Part shown: positions 10,629 to 22,279 of the stretch, piece after piece
Position numbering within the stretch: position 1 is the first letter of the stretch
How the letters are laid out: each line of letters begins with the position of its first letter
Assembly: GCA_019316985.1 (NCBI GenBank)
Contig: CP079215.1
Location: 3,782,001-3,846,000 of the forward strand
Reading direction: 5' to 3'
Origin: Paraniabella defluvii
Lineage (GTDB): Bacteria; Bacteroidota; Bacteroidia; Chitinophagales; Chitinophagaceae
Length of the DNA: 64,000 bases
The notes under the pieces: generated by a model
Told to the model about the DNA's origin: nothing
The model's database searches: none
What the model saw: only the letters and a program-made list of their open reading frames with translations
Program-made: the position numbers and the translations under genes

Positions 10629-12250
10629 TTAGTTTCCGTATCCCGGATTGTTGGGCAGTAAATTTTTGTTCAGGTCAATTTCCGACCGGGGCACCGACCA
10701 TAAATAGTCCCTGCCTTCATCAAATTTCCGGGTGTCTAATACAATATAAGCGGTGCTGTTATTGGCAAATTTTGCGCCATGCGCCACACCGTTTAAATAC
10801 TGTAAACCCGCTTTCCAACGTATTATATCAAAATACCGCAGCCCTTCCAAAGCCAGCTCGCTCCGGCGTTCGTTTCGTATAGTATTACGCATCTGAGCTG
10901 TGGATAAACTTCCGGGGTAATCGAGGGCCGAAGCCTGTGTAAATCCTGCCCGGGTGCGAATGGCTTTTATGGTTTTGTCCCAAACAGTTGCGTTCATCTG
11001 ACCCAGTTCAAACTTTGCTTCTGCATTCATCAGCAATACATCGGCATATCGAAGCATGATAATGTTCAGGCCCGATTGAAAAGTGGCGTTAGCTTTTACA
11101 TCATAGTACTTTTTGATATAATAACCGGTAGAAGTAGAGTTTGATGCCGCGTTCACATAGCTGTCTGGTGTGTTTGTACCGGGTCTGGTACGGATAGTAG
11201 TGGTAGAGCCATCCAGTTTCTGTATGGTACCGCCATCATATACAACGGTGGCCGCTAAACGGGGGTCGCGACTAACATATGGATTGTTGTCGTTATAGGA
11301 TGATTCCTCTGTAATGTTCCGGCCATTCAGCATTACATAACTATCTACCAGTTCCTGTAAGGGCGCATAAGCATTTAAGCGCGCGCCCAGCGACAGGGGA
11401 GCAGCGTCGTAGTATTTAGACCAGGTTTTTTATCGATCAGGTAACCATAGTCAAAAATAACTTCTGAGTTATACTCATTGGCCACCGTAAATAACCCGGC
11501 ATAATCGGGGAAGAGGCTATAGCTGCCAAATTTTTCGGGGTTGTTAATAAGACTGTCGGTATAAGTAGCTACTTCCTGCCAGTTGCTTTCGTACAGGTAA
11601 GCCCTGGCTTGTAAGGCACAGGCCGCGCCTTTACTGGCCCGGGCTTTGTCCAACCCCGAAAGATTGTTTTTGGAAGGAAGTATTTGCATTACCTCATCCA
11701 GCTCCTGGTGAATAAATGACAGGATCTGTGCTTTGTCTGTTCTGGGTATGGTACGCGACTCCGCGAGGTTGATATCGCTGGTAGAGAAAGGTACTGCACC
11801 AAAGAAGTTAACCAGCCTGAAGTAAACGTATGCTCTTATAAAGCGGATCTCGGCTATACGTTGTTGTTTAAAAGTGGCAGACATATTGGGCACCCGGTCT
11901 ACATTGGCTAAATAAATATGACAGGTTTTTAAAGCCTCGTAGCCTTGCTTCCATTCGTCGCGAAAGAGCGCCAGTGAGGGGTCTGCATTACCGTTGCGGA
12001 TGATACGCTGGCTCGTATTCGATCTTCCTTCAAATACATTGTCACTTAATGCTTCATCATTCCACATTTTGTCGGCAGAGTACATCTGGCTATAGGCCAT
12101 ATTCACCATAAGGTCGGAGTTAGCTGCAGATAGCCAGTAGTTATCATCTGTATATTCACCTACCGGCTGCAGGTCCATTTTATTGCAATTGCTGAACAGG
12201 ATAGCCAGGAAGAAAGCGGCTATGTTCCATCTGAAATTTATATGCTTCAT
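10629..12250 (-). CDS. SusD-like surface glycan-binding lipoprotein
   Basis: Partner of the SusC gene upstream. Seen: lipoprotein signal with Cys22 (LFSNC), the RFIRAYVYFRLVNFFGAVP helix, the helix IIMLRYADVLLMNAEAKFE, NERRSELALEGLRYFDIIRWK, and the terminal NLLPNNPGYGN, all typical of SusD. One base is lost near 11400-11425; the total length is one base short of a whole number of codons. About 540 residues. It begins 12 bases after the SusC stop. It is only loosely similar to the SusD at 766-2559, so the two SusCD pairs probably bind different parts of the mannan. Confidence 0.92.
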
Positions 12251-12262
12251 ACCTAATTATCT

Positions 12263-15200
12263 TTAAAATTGAATATCTAATCCAAAACCATAGTAACGTA
12301 ATGTTGGGTAATTACGACCGCTGTTAGCGGCGCCATCCATATTAGAGTTGAATTCTGATGACTCAGGGTCAATCCACGATTCTTTTGACAACGTAATAAG
12401 GTTTTGGGCGTTTACATATAACCTGGCTTTCTGTATACCGATCTTTTGCGTTAAACTGTTGGGTACGGTATAACCCAGTTGAATATTCTTAAGCCTTGCA
12501 TAAGCGCCATTAAATTGATAGAGGTCTGACCCGCGGCCATAATTGTTTTGACGGGATGGAGACCCCGTTGCTGTTAGCCTTGGCCAGCGCGCTCCGGTAT
12601 TGGTGGGCGTCCAGTAATCCAGTTGGTGCTGGTAAATTACATAAGAGTAGTTTTCGTGGAAAGGTTCTACCAGCTCACCACGTACAAACATATCCCTTTT
12701 ACCCACTCCCTGCCAGAACATGGAGAAGTCAAGACCTTTGAAACTTACATTGTAAGTAAGACCAAAAGTGTACCGGGGAAATCCGTAACCCAATATATAA
12801 CGGTCTTTTGAGTCGATTACGCCATCATTATTCCGGTCCACATATTTTACATCGCCTGGTTTAAGATCGGAAGCGCTCAAGCCCACAGGTAAAGCAGCCG
12901 TTTCTATCTCCTGCATCGACTGGAAATAGCCATCAGTTTTTAATCCATAATAGGCATTCAGCGGTACTCCTACGCGGGTAAGTTTGTCGATATTGTCTGC
13001 AGTACTGATCTGTTCAAACCCGTCAAATTTGGTAACCTTATTCCATGAGTCTCCTATATTGCCTGTGATGCTATGAGCAAATGCACCCGTATTAAAGCGG
13101 TATCCGATATTGAGCTCCCATCCCTGGTTGGTCATCTCACCCGCATTAAATTCTTCCAGCTGGGTACCAAATGCAAGCGGGATGGCTGGTGGCACAAGGA
13201 TATCCTTGATTCTTTTATGGAAGTAATCGGCAGAGATGGTCAATTTGTTGTGAAGGAATGTTGCATCGATACCAATATTGCTGTTATGAGTGGTTTCCCA
13301 TCTCAACTCTTCGTTGCCGTATACAAAACCAGCACCCGCAAGAGCCGAGTCTCCCACTATATAAGTATTAGGGAACAGGGTATATCGTGTGATGTATTTG
13401 TAATCGCCGATAGCCTGGTTACCCAGCACACCATAGCTGGCCCTTATTTTCAGGTCGCCTACAGTATTTTTATAGTTTTTTCATAAAGGCTTCGTTGGTC
13501 AATGTCCATCCCAACGATGCAGAAGGGAAAAAGCCCCAGCGATATTTCCTGGAAAATTTCGATGATCCATCATACCTGAAATTTACTTCGGCGGTATAAG
13601 TGTTTTTGAAAGAATAACCTACACGTCCAAATACAGAATTCAGGCTGCTTTGTAAGGTGCGGCCCGGGTTTGTGGTCAGGTAAGTATTATCGCGGTTTTC
13701 GTCAATGATTGTGCCCGAAGTAGGGATGCCTAAAGAGAGTCAGTATACCAGTAAGTAGTTCTGCTTTCGCGACTGGTATAAGATTCGTTCGACGCGCCCA
13801 GCAAACCAGTGATATTATGCTGGCCAAATTTTTATTGTAGTCCAGCATCAACTGGTAGTTCATCAGGCTGATCTTCCGGTTGTAGTCAGAAGTTTCTCGT
13901 CTGGGGTTCATGGTTAGTGAAGGTACTGCCGCATCTGCGCTCGGATAAAGCGGGAACTCCATCCGGCGGCTAAACTGTGTATTGCCATACACATCAGCGC
14001 CCACCACCTCTGAGCTTTAAGCCCGCAAACAGTTTTAGCTCTGCATTGAAATTGGCATTGATATAATCATTCTTGTCATCAATAAACCCACCCTGCCTCA
14101 GTTCTCCCAAAGGGTTCTGATCGGTCAGCGCATTATTCACCAGGTATTTACCGTTCTCTGCTTGCATACGATAGTAGTAGTAGGGAGGAATGCGACTGGA
14201 GTTAATAATAGCATTGCCGGCTGTGGTGTTATTGGAGTTGTTGCGGGTATAAGCAATAATGGAAGTGAGCTTAAGTGGACCGATCTCCGTAGTAATGTTA
14301 GACCTAAGGTTGTAGCGAGTTATACCGTAATTGCCTATGAAGTTGCTTCCCTGGTCGAAAAAGCCCCCGAAAACATATATGTGGTATTCTGACTTCCGCC
14401 CGATACGCGCAGGTTGTAAGTTTGTTGCAATGCCGGTTGCAGTATCTGGTAGAAATTCCATTCCTCTTCATTCCGGTGCTGGTACAGGTCCTGTATCTGC
14501 TCAGGAGTAAACTCGGGCGAAGAGCCAATATTTGTTAAAGCCAGGTTTTTTAACGTCGCGTTTTGGTATCCCTGTACCGGTGTAAACAATATCTTGGGAT
14601 CCTGCCATCCCATCTGTCCATTTAAGCTTACCGTGGGTTTTTGGTTTTGCTACCCCGCTTGGTAGTAACTAATATCACCCCGTTTGCCGATCGGGATCCA
14701 TAAATAGCAGAAGTACCCGCGTCTTTTAAAACGGAAACACTTTGTATGTCGGTTGGGTTAAGCTGGTTCAGGCTGGCTCCATCGGTAATAAGGCCGTCAA
14801 TCACAATTAACGGCGCGTTGTTATTCATGGTAGAAATACCACGAACATTGATATTCATATCATTCCCGTTGGGATTCATACTGCGTTGCTGTATCACCAG
14901 GCTGGGCGCCGCACCCTGCAATGCCTGCGTAACGTTACCCACCGGCCTGTCTTCAAATTGGGAAGCTTTGATTTGGTCAACAGCGCCTGTTACATCTTTC
15001 CTGGTAGTGGTTCCGTAACCAATCACAATTACATCTTCAAGTTGCTGAGTAGCTGCGGTAAGCAGTATAGGGCCCAGGTCGTTTGCCGTAATGGCTATTT
15101 CTTTTTCATTATAACCTACCATAGAAATAATGAGCGTGGCGCTTTTGCTGGCTACCGTCAGTATAAAGCTGCCGTCCGATTGCGTGGTGGTGCCATTACT

Positions 15201-15595
15201 GGTTCCCTTCTCCAGTACACTGGCTCCGGCAACGGGCGCTCCCGTTGTGTCGATGACTTTACCCCTTACTTCATACTCGGCTTTATTTATCACACCGCCC
15301 GGTGTAATCGCTACAAGGTTTTTGTTGACTTTTTGTAAGTGAATCCCGTATTATCCAGTAGCTGGCTCATTACTTTTTCGATAGAAGCGTCTTTTACATC
15401 AAGGTTTACTTTATATCGGCTTAAAGCCACGCTATCGCTGTAAACAAACCGGTACGAATATTTGGCTTCAATCGTTTTCAGTACCTGGGAAAAAGATTTG
15501 TTATTAACCCGCATACTGATCAGGTCCTGCGCTGTTCCTGTAAAGGCAATGGACTGAAAAGAAGTTAATAGAATAATGATAAGAGAACATTTCAT
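12263..15595 (-). CDS. SusC-like TonB-dependent transducer with STN domain
   Basis: Outer-membrane importer (~1110 residues) that also signals to FecR. Seen in order: signal peptide; an STN/secretin-like signalling domain (about residues 25-95; FSQVLKTIEAKYSYRFVY); a carboxypeptidase-regulatory-like domain (VRGKVIDTTGAPVAGASV); a TonB-box region ending in VIGYGTTTRKDVTGAV; a plug with VLKDAGTSAIYGSRSANG; then the barrel to the terminal strand YYGFGLDIQF. The STN domain marks the receptors that control their own ECF sigma. Frame breaks occur near 13480, 13725, 13800, 14010, 14380, 14620 and 15300. FecR and sigma genes lie just upstream, completing the circuit. Confidence 0.92.
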
Positions 15596-15803
15596 TAGCA
15601 GCAGATATTTAATAAGACAATACCGCTCCCCCGCATGGCAAGGCGATCATTTTTTTCATACTTTCGTTATCTATTTTAGATGATGGTTTTATTGCTTCTC
15701 AGGCAAGTTTAACTGTCGTTTTTACGGCGGAAAATGTTCCAGCATTTTCTGCCATTTTTTTATAGTCGCTTTTTTATTTCATGTGTATTTTTGGGTGAAG
15801 AAT

Positions 15804-16874
15804 TTATTTATATATTTTCAGGTTATTGCCGTCGATGGTATACCGGAATCCGGTAGCCAGTTTAAGAGACTCCATTACATCGCTAAGGCTTTCGTTTTCG
15901 TAAATGCCGCTGATCTTTCTTGTTAAGATCGCCGAATCCTTAACGGTAATCGTTACCCCATACCAACGCTCCAGTTCAGGGAATACCTCGCTGTACCGGG
16001 CCTGGTCAAAGGCCAGTTTGTTTTTCGTCCAGTCCGTTTCAAGTATACTCGAATCTTCTGCATTCGTTTTGATGGTCATCACCGAAATATCTGCAACTGG
16101 CCCCTCATCCGCTTTTAACGGAACTTCATGCCCCGGATGGTTATTCACCACTATCTTTTCATGAGGCTTTAATACCACCAGGTTGCGCTCATTTCTTTTA
16201 TTCAGTATTACTTCTACCGAGCCTTCCAGCAAAGTAGTTTGTGTGTTCTTTTCATTGTGGTAGGCCCGTACGTTAAAAACGGTTCCCAACACCTTTATAT
16301 CCATTGCATTGGTATGTACGATAAAGGGATGCTGGGCATCTTTTACCACTTCAAAATAGGCTTCGCCTTCCAGTGTTACCTCTCTTGCCTGCTTTCCGAA
16401 AGACTGGTTATAACTCAAACGTGTGTCCGAATTGAGCAGTACCCTGGTACCGTCCGGTAATACCAGGTTTGATTTGGAACCCTTCTTGGTAGTAAGGATA
16501 TTTTTAGAGTGATCTGCCGGATCGCTATGGGTAAGTTGGATGTATATGGCTACGCTTCCCAACGCCAAAACTAATGCTGCAGCAACAGCCCATGCCATTT
16601 TTTTGAAGCTACCTTTAGGTTTTTCAACCACGTTGGCGGTATTGTCTTCCAGCCTGATTTGCTCATGTAATTTTTGAAGGCGTTTGGTAAGATAGGTGGA
16701 TTCAACGCTTTCCTGTTGATGAAAATGGCCTTTCAGTGTTTTACCTAACAGGTCTGCTAACTGGCTATCATCCGGGTCCCCTTTCAAATGCTCATTAAGC
16801 TCCCTGGCTTCAGGTAAAGTAATAATGCCCGATTCCCTTTTTGTAAGCAACTCAATAAGCCTGTTTCTGTCCAT
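15804..16874 (-). CDS. FecR-family anti-sigma factor
   Basis: Inner-membrane regulator of the adjacent ECF sigma factor; it receives the signal from the STN domain of the SusC transducer. Seen: an N-terminal cytoplasmic sigma-binding helical region, one membrane helix (about residues 93-112, WAVAAALVLALGSVAIYI), the FecR domain (LVLPDGTRVLLNSDTRLSY; EVTLEGEAYFEV; IKVLGTVFNVRAY), and a C-terminal DUF4974-type domain (FDQARYSEVFPELERWYGV; LSDVMESLKLATGFRYTI). 356 residues, intact. It is separated from the transducer gene by 208 bases and follows the sigma gene by 39. Confidence 0.95.
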   Translation of the reverse strand: MDRNRLIELLTKRESGIITLPEARELNEHLKGDPDDSQLADLLGKTLKGHFHQQESVESTYLTKRLQKLHEQIRLEDNTANVVEKPKGSFKKMAWAVAAALVLALGSVAIYIQLTHSDPADHSKNILTTKKGSKSNLVLPDGTRVLLNSDTRLSYNQSFGKQAREVTLEGEAYFEVVKDAQHPFIVHTNAMDIKVLGTVFNVRAYHNEKNTQTTLLEGSVEVILNKRNERNLVVLKPHEKIVVNNHPGHEVPLKADEGPVADISVMTIKTNAEDSSILETDWTKNKLAFDQARYSEVFPELERWYGVTITVKDSAILTRKISGIYENESLSDVMESLKLATGFRYTIDGNNLKIYK

Positions 16875-16913
16875 TTTTAACCGCTATACCGGTATAAGTC
16901 GGTTTTAAAACGA

Positions 16914-17518
16914 TCAAACCCCTAAAAGGTGTAAAAAAATTATGCTTTTTTTTCTTGGAAGCTGTTCCGCCATGTCCGGAAGCATTTGCTGAATGGCAGC
17001 CGTTAGCTTCTTAATAGCAATAGTCATCTGGCTTTCAATGGTTTTAACGGAAAGTTGCAGTAGTTGGGCGACTTCATCATATTTTAGACCTTCTTCTTTT
17101 ATTAATCTGAAGATCAGCCTGCATTTGGGTGGGAGCTGGTTAATAGCTTCGTTAATTCGGGTAATGTTCTCGTTACTGATATAGTCAGACTCGGGGCTTG
17201 AGTAGGTTAACGCTGCATCGTCCGAATAATCTTCGTAAAAGATGATATTTTGCTTTTTTAAGGCGCTAAGTGCCGTATACTTAACTGCGGTATAAATATA
17301 ATGGGAGGGGCTTTTAATGGATACCATGGTTTTTCTGTTCTGCCATAGTTTTAAAAATACATCTTCTACCACCTCTTCTGCCTGCTGCCTGTCTTCCAGA
17401 ATATTAGACGCAAAAGAAACCAGTCCGGGGAAATAAAATGTAAACAGCTCATCAAATGCCCCTGATCATCGTTCCCGGCAATCATTAAAAGCAGGTATCG
17501 TTTGCGGTCTTCATTCAT
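16914..17518 (-). CDS. ECF RNA polymerase sigma factor (FecI-like)
   Basis: Activates the SusC/SusD/SusE/GH76 block on its minus side. Seen: region 2 (FDELFTFYFPGLVSFASN; AEEVVEDVFLKLW) and region 4 (INQLPPKCRLIFRLIKEEGLKYDEVA with the helix-turn-helix LLQLSVKTIESQM). About 201 residues. One base is lost near 17463 (after NDDQG); the start at 17518 restores MNEDRKRYLLLMI. Divergent from the GH92-ROK-GH125-GH92 operon by about 200 bases, so both could be tuned from the shared spacer. Confidence 0.93.
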
Positions 17519-17636
17519 GCATCATGAAAATATAGTATGACAAAAAAACGAATCGTTATACAGGCAAGGCCTGTTCTTATTGAAGAATAATTTTATTTTC
17601 TCCTCATCAAATATATATCTTTATCGCAAAAACGAT

Positions 17637-17665
17637 TTTGCCTTTTCAATATTTTTTTAAATTTG
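17637..17665 (+). promoter_or_regulatory. Candidate Bacteroidota promoter for the second mannosidase operon
   Basis: TTTG at 17637-17640 and TAAATTTG at 17658-17665 match the -33 and -7 boxes used by the Bacteroidota housekeeping sigma. The spacer is 17 bases, shorter than the usual 19-21. A lost base is possible here. The position, ~55 bases before the GH92 start, is right. Confidence 0.45.
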
Positions 17666-17720
17666 GCTTTTCGTCTGATGATTGCCGGCGATTGATTACT
17701 CATTCCTCTATTAAAATGCC

Positions 17721-19865
17721 ATGTTCGGAAAAATAAGATTGATTTTAGTAACAGCTGGTTTGTTGATAACCGCGATTGGTTTTGGACAGGCAGGTACGAA
17801 GCACCTTACCGATTACGTAAATACCTTCATGGGTACTACTACATTATGGGATAGTGCGGACTTAGGCTATAAACCTACTCGCAGGGCATGGGGTGGTGAA
17901 ACCTACCCCGGGGCAACCCTGCCTAATTCGATGGTGCAGGTAACCCCTGTTACCATGTGGCGTAGCGGCTCGGGATACCAATATGAAGATACGGTAGTAT
18001 ATGCTTTTGCACATACCAGCAAAGGTCATTGGAATCTTTGCTATGTGCCGCTGATTGCAGTAAGCGGAAACGTACAGCCCCAAACGTATTACTCTCCGTT
18101 TAAACATACCCGTGAGTCTGCCAGGCCAGGCTATTACCAGGTGTATCTCGATAAATATGATATCAATGCGGAAGTTACTTCAACGCTCCGGTGTGCTTTT
18201 TTCATAAGTATACGTATAAAAACGGGCAGGGTAAGAAGCTGCTGGCTGATCTCGCGCGTTCGAACGAAAGGGTGAATGCCTGGAAAATTGAAAAAAATGA
18301 CAGCGTTTTTACAGGTAATCAGAAAACGGGTGCCGATTTTTATTTCTATGCCATCTCCAATTATAAGATCCGTAACATAGAAACGGTGAAAGAGGGCGAT
18401 GCCGAAGTAAGCGTTGTTAATTATATAGATAAAGAGGTAAATGATCCGCTTGAGGTAAAAGTGGCTTTTCCTACGTAAGTATAGAAAATGCCCGGATGAA
18501 CCTGGAAGCTGAAATGGCGGGTAAAAGTTTTGAACAGATTCATACAGAAGCTACGAGTACCTGGGAAACGCTATTGTCAAAAATTCAGGTATCGGGAGGC
18601 ACCGAAGACCAAAAAGAAACCTTCTATTCAACTTTATACCGGTCTTTTCTATGGCCCATTTTGTTAAGTGATGTAAATGGCGCTTTTAAGAATGCAAAAG
18701 GAGAGATCGTAAACAAAGGCTTCAGGTATTTTAGTGATCCTTCTTTCTGGGACGACTATCGGAATAAACTCATCTTACTGGGTATGCTATCTCCTGATGT
18801 GGCTACTGACGTTATCAAATCTATTACCGACAGGGGAGCAATAAGAGGTTTTATGCCCACCTTTTTCATGGCGATCATGCTGCTTTCGTTGCAGGCAGTT
18901 ACCTCAGGGGCATAAAGGACTTCGACGTGCAAAAGGCATATCAACTATTGTTGAACAATGCTTTTGTAGATGGTAAGGGTGGCCGCCCTCACCTGAAAGA
19001 ATATATAGAAAGGGGATGGATCTCGGAAATGGATGTAAAGAACCTCGCCTGGAAACCGTTGCTAAAGCAGCCGTTACCAAAACACAGGAGTATGCTTATG
19101 ATGATTACGCTACCGCTTTGTTGGCTAAAGCTTTGGGAGATTCCAAAAATTACCAGGCTTTAATGAAGCGTACAGATAGCTACAAACATCTTTTCGATCC
19201 TGTAACGCAACTGATGCGTGGCCGCCTGGCTAACGGTGAATGGATAACTCCCTTTAACCCCGAGCAGCCTTATTTTGAATATATGTACCGCGAGGCAAAC
19301 GGGTGGCAATCTACCTTTTTGCGCCGCATAACCCCGAAGCCTTTATTGCCTTATATCCCGGAAAAGCCGCCTTTGAGAAAAAGCTGGATTCTTTATTCAC
19401 TATTCCATGGAAGGGGTATGAAGCGCATAATCTTACCACATTTATCGGTCAGTATTGCCATGGTAACAGCCGGGGCATAGCACTCCTTATTTGTATTATT
19501 TTATAGGCAGGCAGGAGAAAGCACAAAAGATCTTAAACCTCATCATGAGTAAATATTATAGGATGGGGCCGGAGCGGTTAGCGTATTCAGGTATGGATGA
19601 TGCCGGCGAAATGTCGGCATGGTACGTTATGAATGCGTTGGGGCTATATACCTATTCGCCCGCAGATCCGGAGTACCTGGTAACAGTACCTTTGTTTGAT
19701 AAGGTTCGGTTTGATCTGCAGGGCGCACAACCGTTTACAATTACGCGGAGAGGTAATGGCGAGCGAATTCAAAAGATTACCTACGGCGGCCAAAAGATTA
19801 ATGGCTATCTTATAAAACATAACCAGTTACAGCAGGGAAAAGACCTGGTGATAGAAACCCGGTAA
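17721..19865 (+). CDS. GH92 alpha-mannosidase, second clade
   Basis: Exo-alpha-mannosidase of a different GH92 clade from the other two in the window. Seen: signal peptide (LLITAIGFGQA), DYVNTFMGT, TYPGATLPNSMVQVTP, PSFWDDYRNKL, the acid Glu in REANGWQSTF, HGNQPGHSTPYLYYF, and GMDDAGEMSAWYVMNALGLY. At the His-Glu position that goes with alpha-1,2 specificity in other GH92 enzymes it has His-Asn (GYEAHNLTTF), so another linkage is likely. Frame breaks near 18190, 18475, 18870, 19050, 19320 and 19466; at 19466 restoring one C recreates the HGNQP motif. First gene of a four-gene operon. Confidence 0.9.
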
Positions 19866-19894
19866 CAGGAAGCTAAACGATAAATAAAAGAAAT

Positions 19895-20794
19895 ATGAAT
19901 ATTTGGGGTATTGACCTGGGAGGAACCAAAATTGAGTGTGCGGTTTTAGACGCAGCAACCTTAGCAGTGGTCAGGCGTGAAAGAATTTCCACCGAAGCTG
20001 AAAAAGGATATGATCATATTCTTTCCCAAATCAGTAAGTTGATTCAGCAGGTAGCTCAACATGTTGGCGAAATGCCGACAAGGCTCGGTCTTGCAACGCC
20101 AGGGTATTGGAACCCGAAACGCAAACTATGAAGAATTGCAATACCACCTGTATGAACGGACGGCGAATGCAGGAAGATCTGGAACGGGTATTAGCTATTC
20201 CTGTAAGGTTGGCTAATGATGCTAATTGTTTTGCATTGGCTGAAGCCATGATGGGTGCCGGTAAAGATTATCCTGATGCAGAAGTGGTTTGGGGTATAAT
20301 CATGGGTACCGGCGTAGGTGGCGGCCTGGTGGTAAACCAGAAAATTATTAACGGGCATCATGGTATAGGAGGAGAATGGGGCACAATATATTGGAAGAAG
20401 GTGGCGAACTTTGTTATTGCAGCAAACGGGGCTGCGTTGAAACAGTTATATCCGGACCGGCATTAGAACGGGCTTATGAGAAATTAAGTGGCACTCCTTT
20501 GAAGCTGAATCTTATTATTGAGAAACATCTGTCTTCTTCGGATGAACATGCAAGTGCAGTGGTAGAACGCTTATTGGAATATTATGGGAAGGCAATGTCC
20601 TCGGTAATTAATATAATAGATCCTGGCCTGATAATAATCGGTGGTGGAGTAGGTAATGTTGATTTGCTGTATACAGAGGGGTTTGAACGCATTAAAAGTA
20701 TATTTTTAATAACGGGCAACTTACAACGCCAATACGTAAACCCGTTTTAGGTGATAGCGCAGGTGTATTTGGTGCAGCGTTACTCTGGAACTAA
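19895..20794 (+). CDS. ROK-family sugar kinase
   Basis: Cytoplasmic sugar kinase; glucose, fructose or mannose are the usual ROK substrates, and mannose or a product of it is the likely one here. Seen: phosphate-binding IDLGGTKIECAVLD at the N-terminus, VRLANDANCFALAEA, IIMGTGVGGG, the ROK signature with HHGIGGEWGHN, and the zinc-binding CYCSKRGCVET. The C-terminus GDSAGVFGAALLWN matches the family. Length ~300 residues. Frame breaks near 20115, 20390 and 20740. It lies 29 bases after the GH92 stop and 33 before GH125, inside the mannosidase operon, which points to phosphorylation of released monosaccharide. Confidence 0.92.
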
Positions 20795-20827
20795 TTACTA
20801 AAAACAATAACCGATAAAAAGATCAAT

Positions 20828-22246
20828 ATGAATCGAAAAACATTTCTTCAAAATACAAGCGTATTAGGCGCTGGCCTTGCGTTGAATAAATTTTCCTTTG
20901 CGCAAACTTCACAAAGCTTTCCGGAAGTGCGCTGGCCGGTATCCAAAAGACATTTTAAAAGCGATGTAATTGAAAATGCGATTAAAGCATTTCAGTCTAA
21001 AGTAGCTAATAAAGAACTGGGATGGTTGTTTAATAATTGTTTTCCCAATACCCTGGATACGACTGTTTTTATAGCGAACAAAACGGGAAGCCGGACACGT
21101 ATGTAATAACGGGTGACATTGATGCGATGTGGTTAAGGGACAGTTCTGCGCAGGTGTATCCTTATCTTCAATTTGCTAAAGAAGATTCAAAGCTACATAA
21201 GCTGATCGCCGGCGTAATTAATAAACAGGTGCATTTTATTTTAAAAGACCCGTATGCCAATGCTTTCTATAACGATGATGCCAAGATCAGTAAATGGAAA
21301 GAAAGCGACAGAACCGACATGAAGCCGGGTATTCATGAAAGAAAATGGGAAATCGATTCTTTATGTTATCCTATTCGTTTAGCCTATCGCTTCTGGAAGC
21401 TAACAGGCGACACCAGCCCGTTTGATGCCGGTTGGAAACAATCTGTAATCGCCACCTTAAAAACATTTAGGAGCAGCAGCGTAAAGATAACCTGGGACCG
21501 TATAAATTTGAACGGGAAACATCCTGGGCCACGGATGGCATACCCATGGCGGGTTATGGCTACCCGGTTAAGCCTAATGGATTAATATGTTCTATGTTTC
21601 GGCCCAGTGACGACGCTACTATTTATGCGTACCTGATCCCGTCTAACTTTTTTGCGGTGATCAGCCTGCGCCAGGCTGCAGAGATGGTAAAAGCCATATC
21701 AAAAGATAATAGCCTGGCAGCCGAGCTGGATGCGCTTGCCCATGAAGTAGATGCGGCGTTAAAAAATATGCCACTACAACACATCCGTCTTTTGGTAAGA
21801 TCTATGCTTTTGAAGTAAATGGTTTTGGCAGTTATAATTTAATGGACGACGCCAATGTGCCCAGTCTGCTGGCCATGCCCTACCTGGGCAGCGTTGCCAC
21901 ATCTGACCCGGTTTATAGAAATACGCGGAACTATGTATGGTCCGCCGAAAATCCATTTTTCTTTAAGGGCAGCCAGGCCGAAGGTATCGGCGGTCCCCAT
22001 ATCGGACTGGACATGATCTGGCCGATGAGTATTATTATGAAGGCATTGACCTCCAATGACGATAAAGAAATAAAATGGAGTATCGATACGTTGAGAAAGA
22101 CCCATGGCGGTACAGGTTTTATGCATGAGTCCTTCCATAAAAATGACCCTAAAAAATTCACGCGTGAATGGTTTGCTTGGGCAAATACCTTGTTTGGCGA
22201 GTTGCTTTGGAAGACCTTTAAAGAAAAACCGCAATTATTAGCATAA
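20828..22246 (+). CDS. GH125 exo-alpha-1,6-mannosidase
   Basis: Removes terminal alpha-1,6-linked mannose, the backbone linkage left by GH76 action. Seen: Tat-like or twin-domain signal at the start (MNRKTFLQNTSVLGAGLALN), then GH125 hallmarks VITGDIDAMWLRDSSAQVYP, IDSLCYPIRLAYRFWKLTGD, ATDGIPMAGYGYPVKPNGL, MFRPSDDATIYAYLIPSNFF, IGGPHIGLDMIWPMSIIM and the terminal WANTLFGELLW. About 473 residues. Frame breaks near 21090, 21520 and 21770. Followed after 33 bases by the third GH92 gene. Confidence 0.95.
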
Positions 22247-22279
22247 ACAACATTTAAAGCACATCTTAAAAATTACCTG

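Noticed and set aside
12556..15342. Plus-strand open frames opposite the minus-strand SusC gene
   Set aside because: They are shadows of the coding frame on the other strand, with no similarity and no start signals.
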